Origin: Pelagibius sp.
Lineage (GTDB): Bacteria > Pseudomonadota > Alphaproteobacteria > Kiloniellales > Kiloniellaceae
Direction: 5' to 3'
Assembly (NCBI GenBank): GCA_028280305.1
Contig: JANQMC010000146.1
Coordinates: 1-64,000 of the forward strand
Length of the DNA stretch: 64,000 nucleotides
Shown here: positions 47,583-57,772 of the stretch, piece by piece
Numbering within the stretch: position 1 is the stretch's first letter
Layout: each line of letters begins with the position of its first letter
Position numbers and translations under genes: made by a program
The notes under the pieces: model-generated
Seen by the model: the letters and a program-made list of their open reading frames with translations, nothing else
Told to the model about the DNA's origin: nothing
The model's database searches: none

Positions 47583-47627
47583 GCCCCGGGTCCCGGCGGA
47601 ATCAGTCAGTGCGATAGGGCCCGGGGC
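47583..47627 (+). promoter_or_regulatory. stem-loop after the pilin gene
   Basis: GCCCCGGG pairs perfectly with CCCGGGGC across a 29-base loop. It is followed by A rather than T residues, so it is not a standard terminator. It may stabilise the pilin mRNA or attenuate transcription into the assembly genes. Confidence 0.45.
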
Positions 47628-47730
47628 AAAAACCTCGCGGCCCTATCTCTCTGTCGGTGTGCCCCTATTGGCTCCCATTTCCATGGAGCCGAGCAAGGGC
47701 GCAACAAGGGGCTCTCGCCCGGATCGCCAA

Positions 47731-48240
47731 ATGATGAACCTGTCATTAGCAACGGCTCAGTTCACGATCCTATCATTCGCAGGCCTGCTGATTATGGCTG
47801 CTGCGAGCGACTGCAGGAACTTGACCGTCCCCAATCGCTTCAGCGTGGCGCTGCTGGCTCTGTACCCGTCTTTCGTTGTGGCCTCGGGCGGCAGCGTGGA
47901 CTGGCAGGGTGGTGTGATCTGTGCCGCAGCGGCCTTCGCCGTTGGCTTCGTCCTGTTCGCCCTCCGCTTCTGCGGCGGCGCAGACGTGAAGCTCTTCGCC
48001 GCTGTCACACTGTGGGCGGGGCCCGCCCTCTTTGCGCCCATGGTCTTCTATACCGGGCTGACCGGCGGATTGCTGGCGATCGCCCTGTGGATCCGTCACA
48101 GGATGATCCGGGCGGCAACACCTGCCGCATTCTTCTTCGTCTCCAGCGATCCGTCTTTCGGAAAGCAGCCGATGCCTTATGCGGTGGCCATTGCAGCCGG
48201 CGGCCTCTACGTCGCCTTGCAGTTGTTGATGAGAACTTAG
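47731..48240 (+). CDS. cpaA: prepilin peptidase CpaA/TadV
   Basis: This membrane aspartic peptidase cuts Flp prepilins. The 169 residues hold about five transmembrane helices, the first catalytic Asp in AAASDCRNLTVPN near residue 28 and the second in FCGGADVKLF. The frame is open further upstream, but the ATG used is directly before the first helix. It follows flp in the same direction. Confidence 0.88.
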   Translation: MMNLSLATAQFTILSFAGLLIMAAASDCRNLTVPNRFSVALLALYPSFVVASGGSVDWQGGVICAAAAFAVGFVLFALRFCGGADVKLFAAVTLWAGPALFAPMVFYTGLTGGLLAIALWIRHRMIRAATPAAFFFVSSDPSFGKQPMPYAVAIAAGGLYVALQLLMRT

Positions 48241-48343
48241 CGCCATGAAATCAAACACAGTTTTCCGCTCTTCCGCCGGCGTGATCCTACCCGATCCCGC
48301 TGTATCTGCCGTCTTCTGCGGATGCGCCTAGGAGGTCGAAGCC

Positions 48344-49231
48344 ATGTCTCTCAGAAACATCATTCTGATCGCCGCCGCTCTACTCATTACTGTCGGCACC
48401 ACATTCGTCGCACGCAGTTGGCTGGCCAACCAAAGAGCCCAACCCGCCACAGTGGTTGCTGCGCCCGTGGAGCCGGAAGGAATCAAGGTTCTGGTCGCCA
48501 AGGGCGACCTGCCGACCGGCGCCTTCATTCAGGAGGGCCAACTGCGCTGGCAAATCTGGCCCAACGATGACATTCCAGAAACGTACTTCACCAATGAAGA
48601 AGTGGCTTTCGAGGAGTTTTTCGGCGCCGTGGTGCGCCGGGGCTTCACCGCCGGTGAACCAATCACGCCCAAACGGGTCGTTCGTCCGGGCGAACGTGGT
48701 TTCCTGGCTGCCGTGCTGCGGCCGGGCTATCGCGCCATCGCGATCCGCGTCGACGCCACCTCGGGCGTGAGCGGGCTGGTGTTTCCTGGGGATCGGATTG
48801 ACATCATTTTGACACAGACGCTGGCCGAAAACACCGGGGAACAGGTCATCCAGCGCAAGGCCAGCGAGACTGTACTCCAAAACGTACGCGTACTCGCAAT
48901 CGATCAGGTAACGGATGATAAAGGGACGAACCCGCAGTACGCCAAGCACTTCACCGTGGAGGTCACGCCCAAGCAAACCGAGATGCTTTCCGTTGTCAGG
49001 GAACTGGGCGCTCTCTCCATCTCGCTCAGAAGCCTCGCCAAGGACGAGGAGGAGCTGGAGCGGTTGGCGGTCCTGAACGAGACGAAGGAGGAGTCCGACC
49101 CCGAGCGCGGCGATACCTATACCTGGGATACCGAGGTCAGCCGCCTGGTCGGCATGCGTGGCGGCAGAGACGGCAATAAGAAGGTTGTTAACGTTACGCG
49201 TGGTAATGAAGTTGAAGAGCTGCGTTTCTAA
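48344..49231 (+). CDS. cpaB: Flp pilus assembly protein CpaB/RcpC
   Basis: A 295-residue inner-membrane-anchored periplasmic protein. One N-terminal helix (IILIAAALLITVGTTFVA) is followed by a SAF domain (VLVAKGDLPTGAFI, then GRRGF-like VRRGFTAGEPI) and the RcpC domain (IAIRVDATSGVSGLVFPGDRID). It probably stabilises the secretin channel. The start codon follows AGGAGG. Confidence 0.93.
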   Translation: MSLRNIILIAAALLITVGTTFVARSWLANQRAQPATVVAAPVEPEGIKVLVAKGDLPTGAFIQEGQLRWQIWPNDDIPETYFTNEEVAFEEFFGAVVRRGFTAGEPITPKRVVRPGERGFLAAVLRPGYRAIAIRVDATSGVSGLVFPGDRIDIILTQTLAENTGEQVIQRKASETVLQNVRVLAIDQVTDDKGTNPQYAKHFTVEVTPKQTEMLSVVRELGALSISLRSLAKDEEELERLAVLNETKEESDPERGDTYTWDTEVSRLVGMRGGRDGNKKVVNVTRGNEVEELRF

Positions 49232-49243
49232 ACGGTGTGATTT

Positions 49244-50614
49244 ATGCGCGTAATTTCAGGCATTTGGCTGGCGATCGCCCTGATTGTATCGATGGCCGCT
49301 TCGACCGAGCAGGCCACCGCGGCGCTCCAGGGCCGCGCGGTGCCGAGCAACGGCGACCCCATTGCCATCGAACTGGGCGAGGGCCAGCTGTTGCGGCTGG
49401 ATCGCGCGATGACGTCTGTTTTCATCGCCAACCCCGCCATTGCCGATATCAGCGCGAAGTCTGACCGCTTGCTCTATCTTTTTGGTAAGGGGGTCGGCAC
49501 CACCACGCTCTTCGCCCTGGATGCCAACGACAACCTGATTGCCAACGTCACCGTCAGCGTGAATCACAGCTTGGGCCGCCTGCAGCGAGCCCTCGATGAA
49601 CTGGTGCCGACGGGTGACATCGTGGCCTCGTCCGTCAATGGTGCGATCGTCCTTTCCGGGAGCGTGGCAACCGCCAGTGAAGCTGAGGATGCGCGCCGCC
49701 TGGCGACGCGTTTCATCAGCGAAGGCGAGGAGATCATCAATCGGCTGGCGGTAACCGATCCCAACCAGGTGAATCTGCGCGTGCGGATCGCGGAGGTTTC
49801 TCGTGAAGTGATCAACCAGTTTGGGTTCAACTGGGATATCTTCGTTGACGGCGGCATCCAATTCGGCCTGCAGTCCCTGCCCCCGGTCGCCGGCATCAAC
49901 ACCATCTTCGCCGGCGGCGACGTCGGTAACGCCTCGATCGACACCCTGATCGACGCCCTGGCCGAAGACAATCTTGTGAGCATCCTGGCGGAACCGAACC
50001 TGACGGCACTGTCAGGCGAAACCGCCAGCTTCCTCGCCGGCGGTGAGTTTCCGATCCCTGTCTCCCAGGACGAGGATACCATCACTGTTCAGTTCAAGCA
50101 GTTCGGCGTCAGTCTCGCTTTTACACCGACGTTACTGGGCCGCAGCCGCATCTCGATGCGCGTGCGCCCGGAGGTAAGCCAACTGTCGAATGCCGTTCAG
50201 GTCATCGCGGGGGGCCTTTCGATTCCCTCGCTCACAACACGCAGAGCGGAAACCACGGTTGAGCTCGCCTCCGGCCAGAGCTTCGCTATCGCCGGTCTTA
50301 TTTTGGACAACACACGCCAGGAAAACCGAAAGATTCCGGGGCTGGGCGACCTGCCGATCCTTGGTGCGCTGTTCAACAGTGATCGCTTCGAACGCGATGA
50401 GACAGAGTTGGTGATCATCGTCACACCCTACATCGTCCAGCCGGTCAATCCGGACCAACTGCGAACGCCCTTGGACCCCTACCGTGCTCCTCCGCTGGCC
50501 GCTGACGGCTCGCCGGCAGCAGCCGGCGCGCAACCCGGACGCACGGTCCCCCTTGACGCGGACCAGGCCGACAGGCTCGGCGGCAACAAGAACACCGGCT
50601 TTATTCTGGATTAG
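49244..50614 (+). CDS. cpaC: Flp pilus secretin CpaC/RcpA
   Basis: The 456 residues form the outer-membrane secretin of the pilus. A signal peptide (ending AATA-like EQATAALQ) is followed by a pilus-secretin N-domain (LLRLDRAMTSVFIANPAIADI), a BON-like domain and the secretin domain with VNLRVRIAEVSREVINQFGF and the C-terminal LPILGALFNS and TELVIIVTPYIV. Confidence 0.94.
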   Translation: MRVISGIWLAIALIVSMAASTEQATAALQGRAVPSNGDPIAIELGEGQLLRLDRAMTSVFIANPAIADISAKSDRLLYLFGKGVGTTTLFALDANDNLIANVTVSVNHSLGRLQRALDELVPTGDIVASSVNGAIVLSGSVATASEAEDARRLATRFISEGEEIINRLAVTDPNQVNLRVRIAEVSREVINQFGFNWDIFVDGGIQFGLQSLPPVAGINTIFAGGDVGNASIDTLIDALAEDNLVSILAEPNLTALSGETASFLAGGEFPIPVSQDEDTITVQFKQFGVSLAFTPTLLGRSRISMRVRPEVSQLSNAVQVIAGGLSIPSLTTRRAETTVELASGQSFAIAGLILDNTRQENRKIPGLGDLPILGALFNSDRFERDETELVIIVTPYIVQPVNPDQLRTPLDPYRAPPLAADGSPAAAGAQPGRTVPLDADQADRLGGNKNTGFILD

Positions 50615-50624
50615 GAGCATAGGG

Positions 50625-51341
50625 ATGACGGTACGAAAGCTGAGCAAGCTCACCGCGGTTCTCTCGCTCTCTCTGCTGGGCGCAGGCTGCGCCGGTGACC
50701 CTGAGCGTACGCCCGAGGCACAGGCCGTCGCGGATGTGGTCAATCATGTCTTCTATCACGCCAAGTGGCAGCCGATACCGGCTACACCGGAGAACCAGGC
50801 CGAGAGCATCTTGTTCCAGCAGAGTGTGTTCTTTGAGGACGGTTCGGCCGTGCTCCGGCGTGGCGAAGAGCGGGCCATCGACGCCCTGCTCATTGAAGCT
50901 GAACCCGACCCGGGAACCATCATAACCTTGAACGCCGGTGAAAGCCGCGACCCGGCCTATGACCGCTTGACTTTGCAGCGCCTCGAAGCCGTGCGCATGG
51001 CACTGGCCGATCGAGGCTATCAGGCGGTTCTGGGTTCTGCTCCGCGCGTGCCGGCACCCGGGACCGAGGGCAATGAAGTGCGTCTCAGCCTTGCCAAGTA
51101 CATGGCCATTTTGCCGGACTGCGCCCAGCCGCAGCCGCTGGAGCCCGAACTCCCCGCATTTGACACGGCTTTTGGCTGCCCGAACGCCAACAACCTGGGT
51201 GTGATGGTGGCCAATCCGGCAGATCTCGAAAAAGGCCGGACGCTGGAACCCGGCGACGGCGAAGCGCTCAGCCGATCCGTGCGGCGCTACCGGATCGGTG
51301 AAATCGAACCTCTGGTCGAAGAGGGGACGAAGTCGGAATGA
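50625..51341 (+). CDS. cpaD: pilus assembly lipoprotein CpaD
   Basis: The protein has 238 residues with a lipoprotein signal (LSLLGAGC, Cys21 or so). The mature part has the CpaD pattern: FFEDGSAVLRRGEERAIDALL resembling an OmpA-like region, then FGCPNANNLGVMVANPADLEKGR, a hallmark of the family. It likely links the secretin to the outer membrane. The stop overlaps the cpaE start (ATGA). Confidence 0.88.
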   Translation: MTVRKLSKLTAVLSLSLLGAGCAGDPERTPEAQAVADVVNHVFYHAKWQPIPATPENQAESILFQQSVFFEDGSAVLRRGEERAIDALLIEAEPDPGTIITLNAGESRDPAYDRLTLQRLEAVRMALADRGYQAVLGSAPRVPAPGTEGNEVRLSLAKYMAILPDCAQPQPLEPELPAFDTAFGCPNANNLGVMVANPADLEKGRTLEPGDGEALSRSVRRYRIGEIEPLVEEGTKSE

Positions 51342-52591
51342 GCGTGGCTGATCGAGTCCTGGAACACAAAGCTGCCGACGCGACAGCCGCCGAATGCGTT
51401 GCCTTCGTTGGCGACAATCAAACGCACTCCGTTGTCGACTCAGTCCTCCGCGAGTACTTCGCCGAACCTTTGCTGAAGGACGGCGGCCCAAATCAGGCGA
51501 TCGAGTTCCTGAGCGCCTCGGTACCGCCTTCGGTCTTGATCGTCGATGTCTCCGAGGCCACCTCCCCGCAGACCGCGATGCTGTCGCTTCGTGCAGCCAC
51601 ACCTGAGATCACCAAGATTATCGGCATCGGCTCAGTGAATGACATCGCTGTCTATCGGGAAATCGTCGAGTCCGGCGCTACCGATTACCTGGTGAAGCCA
51701 GTGACCGAAAAAGCGCTGGTTTCAGCCCTGAACCGGACCGAAGAAAGCAACGAGCCGGTGGTTCCGGAGGTTGCGCAGGAAGAAAAAGCGCGGATCGCCG
51801 TGATCGGCTCTCGCGGCGGCGTCGGCGCCAGTACTCTGGCTGTAAACCTCGCTTGGATCCTCGCTGAAGAACGAAAGCACAAAACAACCCTGGTGGACCT
51901 TGATCTGGAGTTCGGCACCGTCGCTCTGTCGCTCGACATCGAACCGACACGCGGCCTCCGCGAGGCGCTGGAGAATCCTGCCCGCGTCGATGGTCTCTTT
52001 ATCTCAAGTGCCACCGCCAAACTGACGCCGAACTTCGCCATTATGGCGACCGAGGAGAACCTGACCTCGGAGATCAACTACAATCCGAACGCCGTCGACG
52101 CGCTCTTCGAGGCCCTGGGACGCACCAACGACGCCATCGTCATCGATGTTCCGCGCGCCGCCTATGCAGTACGGCGGCGCGTCTTCGAAGTGGCCACCGA
52201 AATCCTGCTGGTGACAGAACTGAGCCTCTGCGGCCTGCGTGACAGCTTGCGGCTTCTCGCAGGCATCAGAGAGGTTGCCCCCGAGACGCCGGTCCGGATC
52301 ATCGCCAACCGTGCGCTCAACACCAAGCAGGCCATGGAGTTGCGCGACTTCCAACGCGCCCTGGAACACAAGGTTGACCTGCTGCTGCCTGATGAGCCCA
52401 AGGTGTTCAACGCCTCGGCCAATACGGGCAAACCCCTCGCCCAGTCCCACGCCAAAGCCAAGGTCTGCAAGGTTATCCGTAAGCTCGCGCGCGACATCAA
52501 GCTGCCGGAGCCGCAGGAGAAGAAGCCGGCAAAGGGCAAAAAGAAGGCGGCCAAGAAGAAGGGGCTTTTCGGCCTCTTTCGCAAGGGCTGA
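51338..52591 (+). CDS. cpaE: pilus assembly ATPase CpaE/TadZ
   Basis: A 417-residue ParA/MinD-like protein that positions the pilus machine. The N-terminal ~130 residues form a receiver-like domain (VLIVDVSEATSPQ). The ATPase domain has the deviant Walker A SRGGVGASTLAVNLAW and VDLDLEFGTVALSLD. The C-terminal tail is Lys-rich (KKPAKGKKKAAKKKG) and may contact DNA or membrane. Confidence 0.92.
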   Translation: MSVADRVLEHKAADATAAECVAFVGDNQTHSVVDSVLREYFAEPLLKDGGPNQAIEFLSASVPPSVLIVDVSEATSPQTAMLSLRAATPEITKIIGIGSVNDIAVYREIVESGATDYLVKPVTEKALVSALNRTEESNEPVVPEVAQEEKARIAVIGSRGGVGASTLAVNLAWILAEERKHKTTLVDLDLEFGTVALSLDIEPTRGLREALENPARVDGLFISSATAKLTPNFAIMATEENLTSEINYNPNAVDALFEALGRTNDAIVIDVPRAAYAVRRRVFEVATEILLVTELSLCGLRDSLRLLAGIREVAPETPVRIIANRALNTKQAMELRDFQRALEHKVDLLLPDEPKVFNASANTGKPLAQSHAKAKVCKVIRKLARDIKLPEPQEKKPAKGKKKAAKKKGLFGLFRKG

Positions 52592-52597
52592 TACCTC

Positions 52598-54235
52598 ATG
52601 TCGGGGGCCGTCAACAACGACCAGTCGAGCAGCGCTTCCACGAACGGTGTCGAGGATGCAAATCTCGATGCCGTGCGCCGTCAGCTCCAACCCGCTGTTC
52701 TCTCGCTGTTCGGCGATGATGACGTTTCTAACATCCCACGCCCTGAACTGGCCCTGCGGATCGGGAACCTGCTCTCAAATGCCGTAGAGCAAAGCGGCAC
52801 CAAGCTGACCCTCTTGCAGCGCCGAAAACTTGTCTCGGCCCTCATCGACTGGTTGCTTCAATGCGAAGCCATGCAGCCCGAAGAGCGCAATGAAATCCTG
52901 GAGCAGTTGCCGGATCCGCAAAGCGGCTCGATCAGCCCGCCGGAGGGTCACCCCAAGGGCAAAGCGACCTCGCACACACCAATCATTGAGGCGGCCCGAA
53001 ACAAGGTCCATCCGCTGGTCATGGAGCGTCTGGACGTTTCCGCGGCTTCACAGCTGCCGCGCGAAGACCTGACACGGCAGATCGGCGAGATCGTGCGCGA
53101 AATCGTGCTCGATGAGAAGCTGAACCTCAATTCGCCGGAGCAGCAGTCCATCGTCGATCTCATGCTCGACGACATGTTGGGCCTTGGTCCTCTCGAGCCG
53201 TTGCTGGCCGATGAGTCGATTACCGACATCATGGTCAACGGTCCGCACCAGGTCTATATCGAGCGCCGCGGCAAACTGGAGCTTGCCGATGTGCGCTTCC
53301 AGAACGACGAACACGTCTTGAACATCGCCCGGCGGATCGTTTCGCAGATCGGCCGCCGTGTCGACGAAACGACACCCTTGGTCGACGCCCGCCTGCTCGA
53401 CGGCAGCCGCGTCAATATCATCATTCCGCCGCTTGCCATCGACGGCCCTTCGATCTCGATTCGGAAGTTCTCCAAAAAAGGCATCACCCTCGACGTGATG
53501 CAGCGGCAAAACAATATCTCGGCCGCCATGGCCACGGTGTTGAAGATCGCCTCGCGCAGTCAGCTCAACATCCTGATATCCGGCGGCACGGGTTCCGGCA
53601 AGACGACACTGCTGAACGCCATGTCACAGTTGATTGACCCTGGTGAGCGTATCGTGACCATTGAGGACGCTGCCGAACTGCAATTGCAGCAACCTCACGT
53701 CGTCCGGCTGGAGACAAGACCGCCCAACTTGGAGGGCAGCGGCGAGATCACTATGCGTGATCTTGTAAAAAACGCCCTGCGTATGCGCCCCGACCGTATC
53801 ATCCTGGGTGAGGTCCGCGGTTCCGAAGCTGTCGACATGCTTCAGGCCATGAACACCGGCCATGACGGCTCGCTCGGCACCATCCATGCCAACCGTCCAA
53901 GAGAGGCGCTCACACGCCTTGAAAACATGATCGGCATGGCCGGCATCAACCTTCCGGCTCGCGCCGTACGCACGCAGATCGCTTCTGCCCTGGACATGAT
54001 CGTGCAGGTTTCGCGGATGCGCGACGGCATGCGGCGTATCACCCACGTGGAGGAAATCGTCGGCATGGAGGGTGAAATCATCACCACCCAAAATCTCTTC
54101 ACCTACGAGTTCCAGGGCGAAGGCAAAGACGGCTTGCTGCTCGGCAATTTCAAGTCATCCGGCCTGCGTCCGCACTTCGGGCCTCGCGCTGCCTATTTCG
54201 GGTTGGACAAGCCGCTGCTGGAAGCGATGGGATGA
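52598..54235 (+). CDS. cpaF: pilus assembly ATPase CpaF/TadA
   Basis: The 545 residues form the secretion-type ATPase that drives pilus assembly and probably retraction. The N-terminal ~130 residues are an extra helical region; the core has [14 protein letters not shown], Walker [16 protein letters not shown] near residue 328, the Asp box TIEDAAELQ, Walker [15 protein letters not shown] and the His box GSLGTIHAN. Its stop overlaps the tadB start. Confidence 0.95.
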   Translation: MSGAVNNDQSSSASTNGVEDANLDAVRRQLQPAVLSLFGDDDVSNIPRPELALRIGNLLSNAVEQSGTKLTLLQRRKLVSALIDWLLQCEAMQPEERNEILEQLPDPQSGSISPPEGHPKGKATSHTPIIEAARNKVHPLVMERLDVSAASQLPREDLTRQIGEIVREIVLDEKLNLNSPEQQSIVDLMLDDMLGLGPLEPLLADESITDIMVNGPHQVYIERRGKLELADVRFQNDEHVLNIARRIVSQIGRRVDETTPLVDARLLDGSRVNIIIPPLAIDGPSISIRKFSKKGITLDVMQRQNNISAAMATVLKIASRSQLNILISGGTGSGKTTLLNAMSQLIDPGERIVTIEDAAELQLQQPHVVRLETRPPNLEGSGEITMRDLVKNALRMRPDRIILGEVRGSEAVDMLQAMNTGHDGSLGTIHANRPREALTRLENMIGMAGINLPARAVRTQIASALDMIVQVSRMRDGMRRITHVEEIVGMEGEIITTQNLFTYEFQGEGKDGLLLGNFKSSGLRPHFGPRAAYFGLDKPLLEAMG

Positions 54236-55239
54236 TTATCGAGTTGCCATTCGGCCTCGGCACCATCTCGGCCGAGCTGCTGCTCCTCATCCTCCCGAGC
54301 TTGCTGATGCTGATTATCCTGCTTCTGATTTTTGGCGGCGACGGCTCGGCAAAGCAGGTCAAGAGGCGTGTCGAGAGAATCAAAACATCAAATACCAGGG
54401 CGGCGACACCGGAATCGGTCTCAATCCGGCGCTCTGACACCGACAGCAGCATCGCGGTCGTGGACAGCCTTATCAAGCGCCTGATGCCACGGCCGGAAAG
54501 ACTGCGTCTGCGCCTTCAGAGTGCTGGTTTTTCGGGTTCCCTTGGCCGCTATCTGATGATCGGATTGGTGCTGGGATTGATCACGACCGGCGGCCTACAG
54601 TTCCTCAGTTTCATGCCCCTGGTCGTCGCAATTCTGTTCGGTGTCTTCGCCGCGATTATGCTGCCGCATGCCGGCCTCAGCTTTCTTATCGCCCGCCGCA
54701 GAAACAAGTTCATCGCCCGCTTCTCTGACGCCATCGATCTGATGGTGCGCGGTCTTCGGTCAGGTCTTCCGATCACTGAATCAATCAAAACCGCCGGCGA
54801 CGAGATTGTCGACCCGGTCGGGACAGAGCTGACACGCATTACCGATTCCGTCCGCCTCGGCGAGTCACTGGAAGACGCCCTTTGGGACGCTTCCAAACGT
54901 CTCGATATCCAGGAATTCAACTTTTTTACGGTCGCCCTCGCCATTCAGTCGGAGACCGGCGGCAATCTCGCCGAGACTCTCGCGAACCTTTCGGACGTTT
55001 TGCGCCGCCGCCGCCAGTTGAAGCTGAAAATCAAGGCCCTTTCTTCGGAGGCCAAGGCCAGCGCCTACATTATCGGCTCCCTGCCGTTCATCATGGCGCT
55101 GCTGATTTTCCTGGTCAATGCGGGTTACATCATGGAGCTCTTCGAAGACCCCCGCGGACTCTTCATGGTCTTCCTTGGTTTCCTCAGCTTTGCCGTCGGT
55201 ATCGGGGTCATGTATCGCATGGTTAAGTTCGAGATATGA
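54232..55239 (+). CDS. tadB: pilus inner-membrane platform protein TadB
   Basis: A 335-residue protein with three to four transmembrane helices and a GspF-type cytoplasmic domain (FSDAIDLMVRGLRSGLPI, DALWDASKRLDIQEFNFFTVAL). With TadC it forms the platform for the ATPase. It overlaps cpaF and tadC by four bases each. Confidence 0.92.
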   Translation: MIIELPFGLGTISAELLLLILPSLLMLIILLLIFGGDGSAKQVKRRVERIKTSNTRAATPESVSIRRSDTDSSIAVVDSLIKRLMPRPERLRLRLQSAGFSGSLGRYLMIGLVLGLITTGGLQFLSFMPLVVAILFGVFAAIMLPHAGLSFLIARRRNKFIARFSDAIDLMVRGLRSGLPITESIKTAGDEIVDPVGTELTRITDSVRLGESLEDALWDASKRLDIQEFNFFTVALAIQSETGGNLAETLANLSDVLRRRRQLKLKIKALSSEAKASAYIIGSLPFIMALLIFLVNAGYIMELFEDPRGLFMVFLGFLSFAVGIGVMYRMVKFEI

Positions 55240-56210
55240 CACTGGAAGATCTCATCCCACCCGGCATGTCCATCGAAGACCTGCTGGTCCTGATGTCCGG
55301 ATTTTCGGTCCTGGTCAGCGTCGTCGCTGTCTGGTTTGCCTTGCTGCATCGCGATGTCTCCGGCAAGCGTGCCGACATGATTGCCGCCCAGCGCCGCGAT
55401 CTGCGCGCCGGCATGATGACGCCACGCCGGCGCGACGCGCAGTTACAAAGCCTGACCATGATGCACAAGGTGGTCGACAAGCTTAAGCTGCTGCGGAGCA
55501 CCCAGGCAAAAAAGGTCAGCGCCAAGCTGATGCAGGCGGGCTGGCGCAGCAAAGATGCCGTGGTGCGTTTCTTTTTCTTCAAGCTTGCGCTGCCCTTTGC
55601 GTTCGGCGGTGTTGCCACCTTCTTGCTCTATGGCCTCGAAGCCTACAATCTGGGGCCGGCCGGTCGTGCCGCAGCAGCGCTGGGCGCAGTGGTTGCCGGT
55701 GCCTACCTGCCGGACATCATCGTAAAGAACGCCGCCGACAAGCGGCGCGCTGCGATCCAAAAGTCTCTGCCGGACGCCCTGGACCTCATGGTGATCTGCT
55801 CAGAAGCAGGCCTCAGTCTCGACGCAACGCTGACTCGTGTTTCTCAGGAAATGGAGAAGACGGCGCCGGAATTGTCTGACGAGTTCAGCCTTACCGGCTT
55901 GGAGCTCGGCTTTCTGCCTGACCGGCGGGTCGCGCTCCAGAATCTCGCGGACAGGACAGACCTGATAGTGATCCGCGGCGTGGTCGGAACCCTGTTACAG
56001 GCGGAACGCTACGGCACCCCGCTTGCCCACTCGCTGCGGGTTCTATCAGCCGAATCGCGCGAAGAACGGGCGATGAAGGCAGAAGAAAAGGCTGCCCGGC
56101 TGCCCGCGCTTCTGACGGTGCCGATGATCATCTTCATCCTGCCGCCGCTTTTCATAGTCCTGATCGGGCCGGCGATCCTACGCACGATTGACGCTCTCAG
56201 CGGTATGTAG
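55236..56210 (+). CDS. tadC: pilus inner-membrane platform protein TadC
   Basis: A 324-residue GspF-family protein. The C-terminal domain has LPDALDLMVICSEAGLSLDA and AERYGTPLAHSLRVLSAESREERAMKAEEKAARLP-like sequence before the last helix. It is the last tad gene present; tadD, tadE, tadF and tadG are not seen after it. Confidence 0.92.
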   Translation: MTLEDLIPPGMSIEDLLVLMSGFSVLVSVVAVWFALLHRDVSGKRADMIAAQRRDLRAGMMTPRRRDAQLQSLTMMHKVVDKLKLLRSTQAKKVSAKLMQAGWRSKDAVVRFFFFKLALPFAFGGVATFLLYGLEAYNLGPAGRAAAALGAVVAGAYLPDIIVKNAADKRRAAIQKSLPDALDLMVICSEAGLSLDATLTRVSQEMEKTAPELSDEFSLTGLELGFLPDRRVALQNLADRTDLIVIRGVVGTLLQAERYGTPLAHSLRVLSAESREERAMKAEEKAARLPALLTVPMIIFILPPLFIVLIGPAILRTIDALSGM

Positions 56211-56236
56211 GTTTCCGCGGGCCCTTCCCGTAGTCC

Positions 56237-57682
56237 TCAAAGAATCGGCGCGAACAATCGTGAGAACCTGACGCCGAAGCGAAACCACACAGACTTGTCG
56301 TCGAGTTCACCCGCAACCACCTTGCGACTGGCAGAGAAATCATCGCGGAGCATGGTTTCGACCAATCCGGCAAAGCGCCGGTCCCAAACCACCGTCGAAA
56401 TCTCAAAGTTCAACCGAAACGAACGGTTATCCAGGTTGGCGGTTCCGATGCTGGCCAGGGTGTCGTCCACCAGCAGAACTTTCTGATGCAGGAAACCAGC
56501 TTCATAACGGTAGATCTCTATTCCTGCCCGCTCCGCCATCGGATAGTAGGCATAACTCGCCCAATCCATCAGCACGTGATCGGCTTGCAGCGGCAGCAGA
56601 ATACGCACCTCGACGCCGCGCAGTGACGCCAGTTGCAGTGCGGAAACGATCTGCTCGTCCGGCACGAAGTAAGGACTGGCAATCCAGATGCGCGTTTTCG
56701 CGGTTCGAATCACTTCCAACAGGAAGAGTTCACAGCTGTCCCAATGGTCAGCCGGACCGGTAGGCAGAACCAGCGCCGCTGCGCCTCCTGAGCCCGGCCG
56801 AGGGTCCCACAGCAGTTCCGGCACCTCCCGGGCGGCCCAGTACCAGTCCTCGACAAAGGCAAGCTGGACGGCCTGCACAGCAGGGCCGCTCAGACGCACA
56901 TGCGTGTCGCGCCAAGCACCGAATGGACCACTCCTGCCCAGGTACTCGTCACCATAGTTCAAACCGCCCACAAAGGCTCTACTGCCGTCGACAACCAAGG
57001 ACTTACGATGATTGCGGAAGTTCAACTGGAACCGATTGACGGGTCCCCGGACAGTTGAAAAAGCGCGAACCTTCACGCCACCGGCGATCAGTTCCGCCCC
57101 AAAGTTCGCGGGCAACCCATAGCTGCCAATTTCATCGTAGAGAAGGTGGACCGCGATCCCGCGGCGAGCCGTGCGCAGCAAACGAGCCTTCAGGTCGCGT
57201 CCAAGATCATCATCGCGGATCAGGTAGGATTGCAGGAGGACGTAGCGCTGGGCCGCATCTATGGCGTCGAACATCGCCCCATAGGCGGCGGAGCCGTCCT
57301 GTAGAACTTCGATCTCGTTGCCGCTGGTAAACGGCATTCCAGCCAGACGTTCCAGGACCCGCAGACTGCAGCCCTCCGGCGTCTGGAAGCGGGTGTCCGG
57401 ACGTTTCAGACGGTCCCGCAAATCGGCCGCAATATGGTGGATCTTCAGGTCACCGCTTCGCCGCGCAGCGACGTAACCGTAGAACTTGCCGCGGCCGAAG
57501 ATCCAGTAAAGCGGAAGCGCCAGATAGGGAAAGGTCACGAGCGAGATGGCCCAGGCAACAGCCCCCTGGGCGGTTCGGGTACGCACGATAGCGTGAAAGG
57601 CCGAAAGAATGCCGGAGAGATGAATTACCGCGGCCACAAAGCCCAGAAAGGGCCAAAGACTCTCTATTGAAACAGAATGCAA
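56237..57682 (-). CDS. cls: cardiolipin synthase (phospholipase D superfamily)
   Basis: This membrane enzyme condenses phosphatidylglycerol molecules into cardiolipin. The 481 residues have two N-terminal helices (FLGFVAAVIHLSGILSA, then ISLVTFPYLALPLYWIFG), and two HxKx4D motifs: HRKSLVVDGSRAFVGG near residue 230 and HQKVLLVDDTLASIGTANLD near residue 406. It lies 90 bases downstream of the hybrid kinase gene on the same strand and may be co-transcribed. Confidence 0.93.
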   Translation of the reverse strand: MHSVSIESLWPFLGFVAAVIHLSGILSAFHAIVRTRTAQGAVAWAISLVTFPYLALPLYWIFGRGKFYGYVAARRSGDLKIHHIAADLRDRLKRPDTRFQTPEGCSLRVLERLAGMPFTSGNEIEVLQDGSAAYGAMFDAIDAAQRYVLLQSYLIRDDDLGRDLKARLLRTARRGIAVHLLYDEIGSYGLPANFGAELIAGGVKVRAFSTVRGPVNRFQLNFRNHRKSLVVDGSRAFVGGLNYGDEYLGRSGPFGAWRDTHVRLSGPAVQAVQLAFVEDWYWAAREVPELLWDPRPGSGGAAALVLPTGPADHWDSCELFLLEVIRTAKTRIWIASPYFVPDEQIVSALQLASLRGVEVRILLPLQADHVLMDWASYAYYPMAERAGIEIYRYEAGFLHQKVLLVDDTLASIGTANLDNRSFRLNFEISTVVWDRRFAGLVETMLRDDFSASRKVVAGELDDKSVWFRFGVRFSRLFAPIL

Positions 57683-57772
57683 AAGGCTTCCTGAAACCTC
57701 TCCGCGATGGTCGGACCAAGCCCCGCCAGAGTGATATCACCCGCCAGAATCCGCAAGGGCCAACGGGAGGAC

